Notes: generated by a model from the letters alone, not told the origin. A DNA stretch of 5,458 nt from Flavobacteriales bacterium (GCA_020200995.1 JAIVHQ010000273.1:1-5458), one strand, 5' to 3'; numbered from the stretch's first letter, positions 1 to 5,458 are shown. Made by a program: numbers and translations.

Positions 1-231
1 GGGATAGACCTGATCCAATATCAGCGGGAGGTTTACCCTGAGATTGTCGTACTCATTCCGGGCAGCGATCACCACACTCACTGCGGGCAGCGCCTCAGCA
101 CCTGAAAGAGGCTTGTGCACCGCTAGGCGACCGCTGATAAAAAGCAGAAAAAACAACTGTCCGGCAGCGGCCAAGACAAAAAGTACCTGCCAAAATAAGA
201 CCGCGGTGTAGGGGTCAACGTTTAATTCCAT
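1..231 (-). CDS. Family 2 glycosyltransferase, N-terminal part (truncated by window edge)
   Basis: This is the first 77 codons of a gene that continues beyond base 1. The ATG at 231-229 is well fixed, because an in-frame TAG lies just upstream at 243-241. Residues 1-10 are short and polar, and about 11-33 form one hydrophobic helix (rich in L, F, V and A) ending in a basic stretch, which looks like a membrane anchor. From about residue 50 the sequence PAVSVVIAARNEYDNL is the classic first beta strand and nucleotide-binding loop of a GT-A fold family 2 glycosyltransferase (VSVVIxARNE), followed by LPLILDQVYP. The family moves a sugar from a nucleotide-sugar donor to a lipid or polysaccharide acceptor at the inner face of the cytoplasmic membrane. 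The DXD motif and acceptor region are outside the window, so substrate cannot be inferred. It is divergent from tgt. Family assignment is firm; the exact role is unknown. Confidence 0.85.
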   Translation of the reverse strand, partial: MELNVDPYTAVLFWQVLFVLAAAGQLFFLLFISGRLAVHKPLSGAEALPAVSVVIAARNEYDNLRVNLPLILDQVYP

Positions 232-241
232 GTAAGGCTGC

Positions 242-249
242 TAAAGTTA
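242..249 (-). promoter_or_regulatory. Candidate -7 element for the glycosyltransferase gene
   Basis: On the minus strand the sequence TAACTTTA lies 10 bases upstream of the glycosyltransferase ATG. It differs from the Bacteroidota -7 consensus TAnnTTTG only in the last base. A TTG that could serve as the -33 element sits 24 bases upstream (276-274), slightly farther than usual. The start would leave almost no leader. This is a weak call; the nearby minus-strand TAACTTTT (280s) is an equally imperfect alternative. Confidence 0.25.
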
Positions 250-301
250 AAATGCACGCGGGAATTCCGGGGGCAATTTAAAAGTTACTGCACCAATCGA
301 A

Positions 302-316
302 GCTGCAAGATGCAGC
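302..316. repeat. Short perfect inverted repeat in the divergent intergenic region
   Basis: GCTGCA-AGA-TGCAGC is a perfect 6-base inverted repeat with a 3-base spacer, in the 209-base gap between the divergent glycosyltransferase and tgt genes. It lies upstream of both gene starts and could be an operator for a dimeric regulator, but a repeat this short may also be chance. Apart from this and the promoter elements I see nothing in 232-440: no small gene with coding character and no RNA gene. Confidence 0.25.
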
Positions 317-364
317 GCTAAACTCCGCGATTCATGCCGACGCTTAGGACAGGTAAAGTTATGA

Positions 365-398
365 TTTCAGCCTTCTGTCCCAATTCATCTTATCTTTG
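365..398 (+). promoter_or_regulatory. tgt promoter of Bacteroidota type (TAnnTTTG)
   Basis: TATCTTTG at 391-398 matches the -7 consensus TAnnTTTG of the Bacteroidota primary sigma factor at every fixed position. A TTTC at 365-368, one base from the -33 consensus TTTG, is 22 bases upstream, within the range known for these promoters. Transcription would begin at about 403-406, giving a leader of roughly 35 bases before the TTG at 441. The element overlaps the in-frame TTG at 396, which argues against translation starting there. Confidence 0.6.
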
Positions 399-440
399 CG
401 CGCTCTTGACTTTTCAACAAAGTTTACAACATCCATTCCA

Positions 441-1571
441 TTGCAATTTGAACTGATTACCACAGACTCTGAATCGGGCGCGAGGGCCGGACGGATAGAG
501 ACCGACCACGGCGTGATCGAAACACCCATCTTCATGCCCGTTGGCACAGCCGGGGCCGTGAAGGCCGTACACATACACGAGGTGGCCGATGAGGTGAATG
601 CCGACATCATCCTCGGCAATACCTACCACCTCTACCTCAGGCCGGGCATCGACATCATCGGCAAGGCCGGCGGACTGCACAAATTTAACGGTTGGGATCG
701 CCCCATCCTCACGGACAGCGGCGGCTATCAGGTTTACTCTTTGGCGGAAAGCCGAAAAATCACCGAGAGCGGTGTGAGTTTTCGCTCGCATGTGGACGGG
801 GCCAAGCACTTTTTCACACCCGAGCGTGCCATCGACATTCAGCGCCACATCGGCGCCGATATTATCATGGCCTTTGACGAATGTACGCCCTATCCCTGCG
901 AATACGACTACGCCGAAAAGAGCATGCACATGACCCACCGCTGGCTGAAGCGCTGCTGCGAAAGATTTGACAACACCCCCGACAAATACGGCTACAAGCA
1001 GACCCTCTTTCCCATCGTGCAGGGCAGCGTGTATCCCGACCTGCGTAAAAAATCGGCCGAGTTCATCGCATCGACCAACCGCGAGGGCAACGCCATCGGC
1101 GGACTCTCAGTGGGTGAGCCCCACGAAGACATGTACGGGATGACGGAAGTGGTGTGCGAGATCCTCCCCGTCGACAAACCCCGCTACCTGATGGGTGTGG
1201 GTACGCCAGTGAATATTTTGGAAAACATCGCCTTGGGCATCGACATGTTCGACTGCGTGATGCCCACGCGAAACGCGCGAAATGGAATGCTCTTCACGAG
1301 CGAGGGGATCGTAAACATCCGAAATGCCAAGTGGCAGGATTGTTTTGACCCCATTGATCAGAACGGTACCGCCTTTGTGGACAAAGCTTACACGAAGGCC
1401 TATCTCCGCCACCTGATCATCAGCAAGGAGATGGTCGGGGCGCAGATTGCGAGCATTCACAATTTGGCGTTCTATTTGTGGTTGACCCGCGAAGCGCGCA
1501 AGCACATATTGGCGGGCGACTTTGTAACCTGGAAAAATGCAATGGTCAGAAAACTGGACCGGCGTCTGTAA
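441..1571 (+). CDS. tgt: tRNA-guanine transglycosylase (queuosine biosynthesis)
   Basis: Tgt replaces guanine-34 in the anticodon of GUN tRNAs (Asp, Asn, His, Tyr) with preQ1, the insertion step of queuosine synthesis, in the cytoplasm. The protein is 376 residues from the TTG at 441, normal for the family, and begins MQFELITTD like relatives that start MKFEL. Visible landmarks in this numbering are TDSGGYQ with Asp92, FDEC with Asp146, VQG with Gln194, GGLSVGE at 220-226 and FDCVMPTR with the catalytic nucleophile Asp271. No in-frame ATG occurs before the conserved IFMPVG segment, so a non-ATG start is unavoidable; a start at 396 would sit inside the promoter. An oddity is the zinc site. The CxCxxC ligands expected just before YTKAYLRHL are replaced by Gly309, Ala311 and Asp314, and only the histidine (IHN, His340) remains. 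As I recall, Bacteroidota Tgt proteins commonly look like this. The permease gene follows after two bases, so the pair is probably one operon. Confidence 0.96.
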   Translation: MQFELITTDSESGARAGRIETDHGVIETPIFMPVGTAGAVKAVHIHEVADEVNADIILGNTYHLYLRPGIDIIGKAGGLHKFNGWDRPILTDSGGYQVYSLAESRKITESGVSFRSHVDGAKHFFTPERAIDIQRHIGADIIMAFDECTPYPCEYDYAEKSMHMTHRWLKRCCERFDNTPDKYGYKQTLFPIVQGSVYPDLRKKSAEFIASTNREGNAIGGLSVGEPHEDMYGMTEVVCEILPVDKPRYLMGVGTPVNILENIALGIDMFDCVMPTRNARNGMLFTSEGIVNIRNAKWQDCFDPIDQNGTAFVDKAYTKAYLRHLIISKEMVGAQIASIHNLAFYLWLTREARKHILAGDFVTWKNAMVRKLDRRL

Positions 1572-1573
1572 AA

Positions 1574-2653
1574 ATGAAGATTCTCGACCGATACATCCTG
1601 GGGAAATTCCTCGGCACATTTTTCTTCATGATCGCTCTGATCATGTCGATTGCCGTGGTATTCGATGTTTCGGAGCGGTTAGAAAAATTCATTAAAAACG
1701 AAGCCCCGGTAAATGCCATCATTTTCGACTACTACGTCCACTTCATTTTCTACTACAGCAACCTCTTCAGCTCGCTTTTTATATTCCTCAGCGTACTTCT
1801 CTTTACGGGGCAGATGGCGCAGCGCACCGAAATCGTCGCCATTTTTGCGAGTGGCGTAAGCTTCAGAAGGCTGCTGCGTCCCTACATGATCGGGGCGAGT
1901 ATACTCGTGGTCATATCGCTGTACTTCACGCATTATCAACTCCCCATATCCAACAGCACGCGGCTGGCATTCGAAGAGCAATACATTAAAAAGCAGTTTC
2001 GAATCAACGAAAAGCACCTTCACCGCCAGATCAACGACTCATCGATCGCCTACTTCGAATCGTTTAGCACGGTCAACGAAATCGGGTATAAGTTCTCGCT
2101 TGAAAACTGGAATGAAGAAGGAAAAATGACCTATAAAATGATGGCCGACCGGGCCAAGTACGACTCGGTATCGGGGGTTTGGCACATCGACAACTATTTT
2201 ATCAGGCACATCACCGACAGCTCTGAAACTGTGGAGCGCGGCCGAAAAATCGACACATTGCTCACCCTGAAGCCGAGCGACCTTGGGCACCGGCTGAACA
2301 TCGCATCCACCATGGGGTATAATGAGCTTTTGGATTTCATCGCCGACGAAAAGAAAAAAGGATCGGACAAGATCGTCTATTACGAAATTGAACGGCATCA
2401 GCGCACGTCGTATCCGTTTGCAGCTTATATACTAACCATCATGGCCGTAACAGTAGCAGGCAGAAAGAACCGAGGCGGTATTGGCGCCCACCTGGCCCTC
2501 GGTGTGGTTATTGCTATTTCGTACATTTTTGCGATGAAGGTAGCAACTGTAGCCGCCACCAACGCCGATCTCAACCCGCTGATTGCAGTGTGGATCCCGA
2601 ATGTGATATACGGGGTGGTGGCTGTTTGGCTCTACACGCGCGCCCAGAAATAA
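1574..2653 (+). CDS. LptF/LptG-family permease of the LPS transport complex
   Basis: In the Lpt system, two permeases of this family pair with the ATPase LptB to lift lipopolysaccharide out of the inner membrane and feed it to the periplasmic bridge. The protein (359 residues) has the family layout: three membrane helices at about 10-30, 56-79 and 101-121, a periplasmic beta-rich domain at about 125-275, then three more helices at about 279-297, 302-324 and 334-354. The stretch MAQRTEIVAIFASGVSFRRL (81-100) is the cytoplasmic coupling region, with the conserved TE-xxA-xxASG-S-R pattern that meets LptB. The ATG at 1574 is chosen because it gives the usual MKILDRYILxKF start and comes two bases after the tgt stop; there is no Shine-Dalgarno sequence. 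I cannot tell LptF from LptG by sequence alone. A tgt-permease pairing is, to my knowledge, common in Bacteroidota and need not imply a shared function. Confidence 0.93.
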   Translation: MKILDRYILGKFLGTFFFMIALIMSIAVVFDVSERLEKFIKNEAPVNAIIFDYYVHFIFYYSNLFSSLFIFLSVLLFTGQMAQRTEIVAIFASGVSFRRLLRPYMIGASILVVISLYFTHYQLPISNSTRLAFEEQYIKKQFRINEKHLHRQINDSSIAYFESFSTVNEIGYKFSLENWNEEGKMTYKMMADRAKYDSVSGVWHIDNYFIRHITDSSETVERGRKIDTLLTLKPSDLGHRLNIASTMGYNELLDFIADEKKKGSDKIVYYEIERHQRTSYPFAAYILTIMAVTVAGRKNRGGIGAHLALGVVIAISYIFAMKVATVAATNADLNPLIAVWIPNVIYGVVAVWLYTRAQK

Positions 2654-2654
2654 A

Positions 2655-3476
2655 TCAGAGCGGAGAGCTGTGATAAAAATGCGGTGCCATTGAGGTTTCC
2701 AAATCTGCGGGTGGAGTGCCGTCAAAAATCCCGAACACCGCTGATCCGCTTCCCGTCATCGCGGCATATTGAGCACCTGCGGTATAAAACACGTCACGAA
2801 TTCGCTTGATTTCGGGATGGGTTTCGAAGGCAAAAGCTTCAAAATCGTTGTTGAGCAAACCCTTCCATTCGGAAACAGGCCGAGCCATCACCGTTTTAGC
2901 GGGACTTTCAGAAGCCTCCGAAGGTGCTATTTTGGCGTAAGCAGGTCCCGTGGCCATGTGGATGCCGGGATGGACAAGGGCGATATGCATACCGCTCAGC
3001 TCGAGATTGATCGACGTGAGCATCTCTCCCCGGCCCTCTGAAAGGGAAGGCACGTTTTTCACGAAAAAAGCGCAATCGGAGCCGAGTTCAGCTGCTGCTG
3101 CCTCGAGCTCGCCGTCGGAAAGGCCGAGCTTAAATTCCGTGTTGAGGCCCTTCAGCATAAAGGCACCATTCGCTGATCCCCCGCCGAGTCCCGCACCTGT
3201 GGGCACCGCCTTGTGAAGATAAATGCCGAGCGGTGGGATGTCAAAATTGCGGCGCAGCAATGCCACCGCTTTGAGGCAAATATTGTCTTCGGCCGGCCCG
3301 GGAACTGCCGTGCCGCTGAGGTGAAACCCTTCGCTATCAGGAGCGGGCACGAACTCGAGGGCATCGCAGAGCCCCGATACGGGAAACATGACCGTGGCGA
3401 TGTCGTGATAGCCATCCGCGCGCTTGCGCAACACGTTAAGGCCGAAATTCACCTTGGCATTGGGAAAAAGAAGCAT
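2655..3476 (-). CDS. ispE: 4-diphosphocytidyl-2-C-methyl-D-erythritol kinase
   Basis: IspE phosphorylates CDP-ME at the 2-hydroxyl with ATP, the fourth step of the MEP pathway to IPP and DMAPP, in the cytoplasm. The product is 273 residues, typical for the GHMP kinase family. From the ATG at 3476, it shows FPNAKVNFGLN at the N-terminus (Lys8 and Asn10, substrate binding), the RADGYHD motif, the ATP-binding glycine loop PTGAGLGGGSANGAF at about 92-106, the catalytic aspartate in LGSDCAFF (Asp134), and the C-terminal GHMP motif MTGSGSAVFGIF at about 240-251. An in-frame TTG at 3482 would add two residues; I prefer the ATG because relatives begin only a few residues before the PNAK motif. The gene is convergent with the permease gene, leaving one base between the two stop codons, and divergent from accA. 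No anomalies in the key residues were seen. Confidence 0.96.
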   Translation of the reverse strand: MLLFPNAKVNFGLNVLRKRADGYHDIATVMFPVSGLCDALEFVPAPDSEGFHLSGTAVPGPAEDNICLKAVALLRRNFDIPPLGIYLHKAVPTGAGLGGGSANGAFMLKGLNTEFKLGLSDGELEAAAAELGSDCAFFVKNVPSLSEGRGEMLTSINLELSGMHIALVHPGIHMATGPAYAKIAPSEASESPAKTVMARPVSEWKGLLNNDFEAFAFETHPEIKRIRDVFYTAGAQYAAMTGSGSAVFGIFDGTPPADLETSMAPHFYHSSPL

Positions 3477-3479
3477 GTG

Positions 3480-3487
3480 CAAATATG
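3480..3487 (-). promoter_or_regulatory. Candidate -7 element for ispE
   Basis: On the minus strand CATATTTG, one base off TAnnTTTG, ends three bases before the ispE ATG at 3476. If used, transcription would start at or just inside the first codons, so the message would be leaderless or nearly so. I see no good TTG -33 partner at the right distance. Treat as weak. Confidence 0.2.
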
Positions 3488-3521
3488 CCTCTTTTACCTC
3501 GATAGAACAGGCATTGCCCGC

Positions 3522-3549
3522 TTGATTTGTGAAATAAATCTTACCTTTC
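3522..3549 (+). promoter_or_regulatory. Probable accA promoter
   Basis: TTG at 3522-3524, then 17 bases, then TACCTTTC at 3542-3549, which differs from the Bacteroidota TAnnTTTG element only in the last base. Transcription would start near 3554-3557, giving a leader of under 20 bases before the accA ATG at 3573. The site lies in the 96-base gap between divergent ispE and accA. No operator or riboswitch was recognised there. Confidence 0.4.
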
Positions 3550-3572
3550 GCCTCTCAAAACCTACACGGATT

Positions 3573-4526
3573 ATGCCTGTACTGCTTGAATTTGAAGAGT
3601 CGATCGGAGTTTTGCTCGAACAGCTTGAAAAGGCGAAAGAGCTGAATGAAAAAGGTGAAGTTGATATGTCGAAGTCGGTCAAGGAGCTCGAAAAAAAGAT
3701 CGAGCAGACCCGGGCCAAGATTTACAAAAACCTCACCCCCTGGCAGCAGGTGCAGGTATCGCGCCACCCGGAGCGTCCCTACACCCTAAGTTACATCAAC
3801 GCCCTCACCGAGGGCAGCTTTCTGGAACTCCACGGGGACCGCACGGTAAAAGACGACAAAGCCATGGTGGGCGGATTCGGCAAACTCGACGGTCAGTCAG
3901 TGATGTTTGTCGGACAGCAAAAAGGCATCAATACCAAGATGCGGCAGTACCGCAATTTCGGAATGCCAAATCCCGAGGGCTACCGCAAGGCGTTGCGCCT
4001 GATGAAAATGGCTGAGAAATTCAATAAACCCGTGGTGACCATCATAGACACCCCTGGCGCCTTTCCCGGCCTCGAGGCCGAAGAGCGCGGACAGGGCGAG
4101 GCCATTGCCCGCAACCTCTACGAAATGGCGAAGTTGCGCGTACCCATCATCTGCATTGTGATTGGCGAAGGTGCCTCCGGCGGAGCACTCGGCATCGGCG
4201 TGGGCGACAAGGTAATGATGCTGGAGCACTCATGGTATTCAGTGATATCTCCGGAAAATTGCTCGACCATTCTATGGCGCAACTGGGATCACAAAATAGA
4301 AGCGGCGGAAGCACTGAAGCTAACAGGCAAAGACATGCTCAAGAACAAGCTCATCGACGGCATCATCAAAGAACCCATTGGCGGAGCACATACCGACCAC
4401 GCCAAAACATTTGAGCTGGTGAAAGCGGCTATTCTTAAAGAACTGCCCAAGCTCAAGGCGATGACACCTGATGATCGGATTGAGCAGCGTATTAAGAAGT
4501 TTGCTTCGATGGGTGTGACCAATTAG
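3573..4526 (+). CDS. accA: Acetyl-CoA carboxylase carboxyltransferase subunit alpha
   Basis: AccA and AccD together form the carboxyltransferase that moves the carboxyl group from biotinylated AccB to acetyl-CoA, giving malonyl-CoA for fatty acid synthesis. The protein is 317 residues, matching the family length. An N-terminal helical region (about 1-57, FEESIGVLLEQLEK and a charged KELEKKIEQTRAKIYKNL helix) leads into LTPWQQVQVSRHPERPYTL. The crotonase-like core then shows GMPNPEGYRKALRLM (130-144), IDTPGAFPG (158-166), EERGQGEAIARNL (170-182) and the glycine-rich oxyanion-hole segment GEGASGGALGIG (198-209), followed by SVISPENCSTILWR. The ATG at 3573 fits the family start; the reading frame is open farther upstream, but that part lies antisense to ispE and is not family-like. 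accD is not adjacent, as is usual outside a few lineages. The last sense codon and stop (AAT TAG) form part of a direct repeat that recurs at 4740. Confidence 0.97.
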   Translation: MPVLLEFEESIGVLLEQLEKAKELNEKGEVDMSKSVKELEKKIEQTRAKIYKNLTPWQQVQVSRHPERPYTLSYINALTEGSFLELHGDRTVKDDKAMVGGFGKLDGQSVMFVGQQKGINTKMRQYRNFGMPNPEGYRKALRLMKMAEKFNKPVVTIIDTPGAFPGLEAEERGQGEAIARNLYEMAKLRVPIICIVIGEGASGGALGIGVGDKVMMLEHSWYSVISPENCSTILWRNWDHKIEAAEALKLTGKDMLKNKLIDGIIKEPIGGAHTDHAKTFELVKAAILKELPKLKAMTPDDRIEQRIKKFASMGVTN

Positions 4527-4534
4527 AGTCTGTC
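4521..4534. repeat. Left copy of 14-base direct repeat, covering the accA stop
   Basis: AATTAGAGTCTGTC here recurs as AATTAGAGTCTTTC at 4740-4753, 13 of 14 bases identical, the first 11 without a mismatch. The two copies bracket the palindromic element. The left copy includes the last sense codon and the TAG stop of accA. It may be a target-site duplication, or simply local duplication; see the findings. Confidence 0.5.
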
Positions 4535-4599
4535 TTAGTTTCTGTCTTTAGAGTCCGATATCATGCCTTCCGCTTGATCTTCGAGCCGCGTTATGCTTG

Positions 4600-4645
4600 G
4601 CCCCAAAATCCTCATCCCGCCGTGGCGGGACTCTGGGATTGGGGC
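4600..4645. repeat. Internal hairpin A (CCCGCC-GT-GGCGGG core)
   Basis: The core TCCCGCC-GT-GGCGGGA (4615-4630) is a perfect 7-base inverted repeat. After a small internal loop, the stem resumes with ATCC/GGAT and, past a two-A bulge, GCCCC/GGGGC (4600-4604 with 4641-4645). The stem is strong on either strand. It is not followed by a clear run of T on either side (CTTTCAC to the right), so a classical intrinsic terminator is not evident, though it may still help end transcription from accA and from the gene at 4843. Confidence 0.6.
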
Positions 4646-4655
4646 TTTCACATGC

Positions 4656-4671
4656 CCTGCCTACCGGCAGG
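4656..4671. repeat. Internal hairpin B (CCTGCC-TACC-GGCAGG)
   Basis: This is a perfect 6-base stem with a 4-base loop, followed directly by a second copy of the right half (GGCAGG at 4670-4675), so the hairpin can slip by one 4-base register. It abuts the right arm of the long palindrome. GC-rich CCTGCC/GGCAGG palindromes are the sort of unit found dispersed between genes in some Bacteroidota; I cannot confirm this for the present genome. Confidence 0.55.
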
Positions 4672-4739
4672 CAGGCTTGATCTCGAACTCCAAAGACCAG
4701 ATACTTGAGAGCAAACTCCCGCCTAAATTTATGAACTCA

Positions 4740-4753
4740 AATTAGAGTCTTTC
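4740..4753. repeat. Right copy of the 14-base direct repeat
   Basis: AATTAGAGTCTTTC matches 4521-4534 at 13 of 14 bases. It lies 34 bases beyond the right arm of the palindrome, not directly against it. The rest of the gap up to 4842 is without recognisable content, apart from a 7-base CTCAAGT (4760-4766) that could pair with ACTTGAG (4703-4709). Confidence 0.5.
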
Positions 4754-4842
4754 AAATCACTCAAGTGGTCGAACCATAAAGCCGGATAGCAAGACCCTGA
4801 AGTGCCAAAGAAATGATTTAGGACTTTATTGACAGACACCAA

Positions 4843-5458
4843 TCACCGGTTGTAATCAAAGCCCACCCAAAACACCTCCGAAGAAAATTCGGATACGGAA
4901 ATCACGTCTCCGCCCTGCGACATTTGCGTGAGTGTGCTTCCCGAGGCTAGGTAATAGTGCTGTGAAAGGTCGTCATAAAACATTCGGTCTGCATCAACAT
5001 TATTGCTCACGGTAGTGGTTGCACCCGTGTTGTAATTGTAGCGCAAGAGGGCCTGATCGGTGAGGAAAGCAAAAAAACCGCTTTGGATTTCGGCCACGGC
5101 CCTCAGTTCCTCTCCATTGCGCTGAAAGATGTCAGACACAAGCTGTCCTTCCACATCGATAAGGCGGAGCTTGAGGCCTTCGGGGTTATTTTCCCAGACA
5201 AAGACTTCGAAAGGATTGCGGGCAAAAACACCGATGGCGGGGCCTCCCAGCTCAAAAGTGTTGAGCAATAGGCCGGGGCGCGCATATACGGTGAGCAGTT
5301 GATTGGGCTGGGAAATGGGACTTTCATTCACATAGTAGCGGTCGTTTGCCGTAAAAACTGCCAATGGCAAATGGTTATCATTTAACGGAAAGCCCGCAGC
5401 GGGCGCCGCACGTCGGTCAAAGGCACGAAGGCGCGGGTCGCGTTGCAAGGCAATAAAC
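4843..5458 (-). CDS. Unrecognised beta-rich protein, C-terminal part (possible beta-propeller)
   Basis: I do not recognise this gene. The frame is open from the right edge of the window to the TGA at 4845-4843, giving about 205 residues of a longer protein; its true start is outside, and the in-frame TTG near 5448 is unlikely to be it. The sequence has few charges and shows short hydrophobic strands separated by polar turns. It reads as strand pairs of about 35-45 residues, for example VFARNPFEVFVWEN, LRLIDVEGQLVSDIF, SGFFAFLTDQALLRYNY and QHYYLASGSTLTQMS. This rhythm resembles the last blades of a beta-propeller, and the closing FWVGFDYNR may be the final strand. No catalytic motif, membrane helix or C-terminal sorting domain is visible. 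Many Bacteroidota have such proteins in the envelope, but location cannot be judged without the N-terminus. It is convergent with accA, across the palindromic region. Confidence 0.75.
   Translation of the reverse strand, partial: FIALQRDPRLRAFDRRAAPAAGFPLNDNHLPLAVFTANDRYYVNESPISQPNQLLTVYARPGLLLNTFELGGPAIGVFARNPFEVFVWENNPEGLKLRLIDVEGQLVSDIFQRNGEELRAVAEIQSGFFAFLTDQALLRYNYNTGATTTVSNNVDADRMFYDDLSQHYYLASGSTLTQMSQGGDVISVSEFSSEVFWVGFDYNR

Larger units (their letters stand above)
4537..4705. repeat. Long imperfect palindrome downstream of accA (REP/MITE-like or structured RNA)
   Basis: The left arm 4537-4567 and the right arm 4674-4705 are inverted copies: aligned by eye, 26 of 32 columns match, with five mismatches and one gap. 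About 106 bases between them contain two further hairpins (4600-4645 and 4656-4671), so the whole could fold as a branched structure. Two of the arm mismatches become G-U pairs in a minus-strand transcript but A-C mismatches in a plus-strand one, a small hint that a minus-strand RNA folds better. It lies in the 316-base gap 4527-4842 between convergent genes, where no open reading frame has coding character. It could be a dispersed palindromic repeat, a non-autonomous mobile element or a bidirectional terminator; the sequence alone does not decide. Confidence 0.6.

Noticed and set aside
396..440. Upstream TTG start for tgt
   Set aside because: It overlaps the TATCTTTG promoter element and adds residues not found in the family.
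414..938. Minus-strand open frame of 174 codons inside tgt
   Set aside because: It is entirely antisense to a clear tgt, with no recognisable domain; open antisense frames are common in GC-rich codons of a conserved gene.
1478..1573. Longer permease start inside tgt
   Set aside because: It would overlap the conserved end of tgt; the ATG at 1574 gives the expected N-terminus and spacing.
1107..1619. Minus-strand open frame of 170 codons across the tgt/permease junction
   Set aside because: Antisense to two well-supported genes, with no family-like sequence.
3213..3572. N-terminal extension of accA upstream of 3573
   Set aside because: The frame is open but antisense to ispE, passes through the promoter region, and would add 120 residues absent from AccA.
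4600..4650. Hairpin A as a classical intrinsic terminator for accA
   Set aside because: The stem is strong, but there is no T-run after it on either strand, and it is embedded in a larger palindrome. A terminator role is possible but not shown.
4528..4837. Outer inverted pair GTCTGTC (4528-4534) and GACAGAC (4831-4837) as element ends
   Set aside because: Only seven bases match and neither flank extends the similarity; chance is likely in a 300-base gap.
1..5458. CRISPR array, tRNA or rRNA gene, phage or defence genes
   Set aside because: No regularly spaced repeats, no cloverleaf or ribosomal RNA sequence, and no such proteins were found; nearly all coding space is housekeeping genes.

Overview
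The window looks like a core-genome segment of a member of the Bacteroidota, probably Flavobacteriales or a related order. Three things point there. The protein variants are of that type: a Tgt without the zinc cysteines, and an AccA whose oxyanion-loop region reads SVISPENCSTILWR. Genes lack Shine-Dalgarno sequences. There is a clean TAnnTTTG-type -7 promoter element upstream of tgt. I see no phage, plasmid, CRISPR or defence genes.

Layout: (1) 1-231, minus strand, the N-terminus of a membrane-anchored family 2 glycosyltransferase that runs off the left edge. (2) 232-440, a divergent intergenic region with the tgt promoter. (3) 441-1571, plus strand, tgt (tRNA-guanine transglycosylase, queuosine synthesis), apparently starting at TTG. 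Two bases later comes an LptF/LptG-family permease (1574-2653) of the LPS export machinery, so the two probably form one transcript. (4) 2655-3476, minus strand, ispE (MEP isoprenoid pathway), convergent with the permease gene and separated from it by one base. (5) 3477-3572, a divergent promoter region. (6) 3573-4526, plus strand, accA (acetyl-CoA carboxylase carboxyltransferase alpha). (7) 4527-4842, a 316-base gene-free stretch between convergent genes. It holds a long imperfect palindrome with two strong internal hairpins, and a 13-of-14 direct repeat flanks it. (8) 4843-5458, minus strand, the C-terminal part of an unrecognised beta-rich protein, possibly a beta-propeller, that runs off the right edge.

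The genes do not form one pathway. They are housekeeping functions: tRNA modification, envelope biogenesis, isoprenoid synthesis and fatty acid synthesis. Envelope synthesis is a loose common thread (glycosyltransferase, Lpt permease, IspE for undecaprenyl phosphate, AccA for acyl chains). I found no convincing new gene system. The part least explained by known families is the palindromic element after accA. It could be a REP- or MITE-like repeat, a bidirectional terminator or a structured RNA, and a genome-wide copy count would separate these options. The second point worth a look is the Tgt lacking three of the four canonical zinc ligands, although I believe this is lineage-typical.
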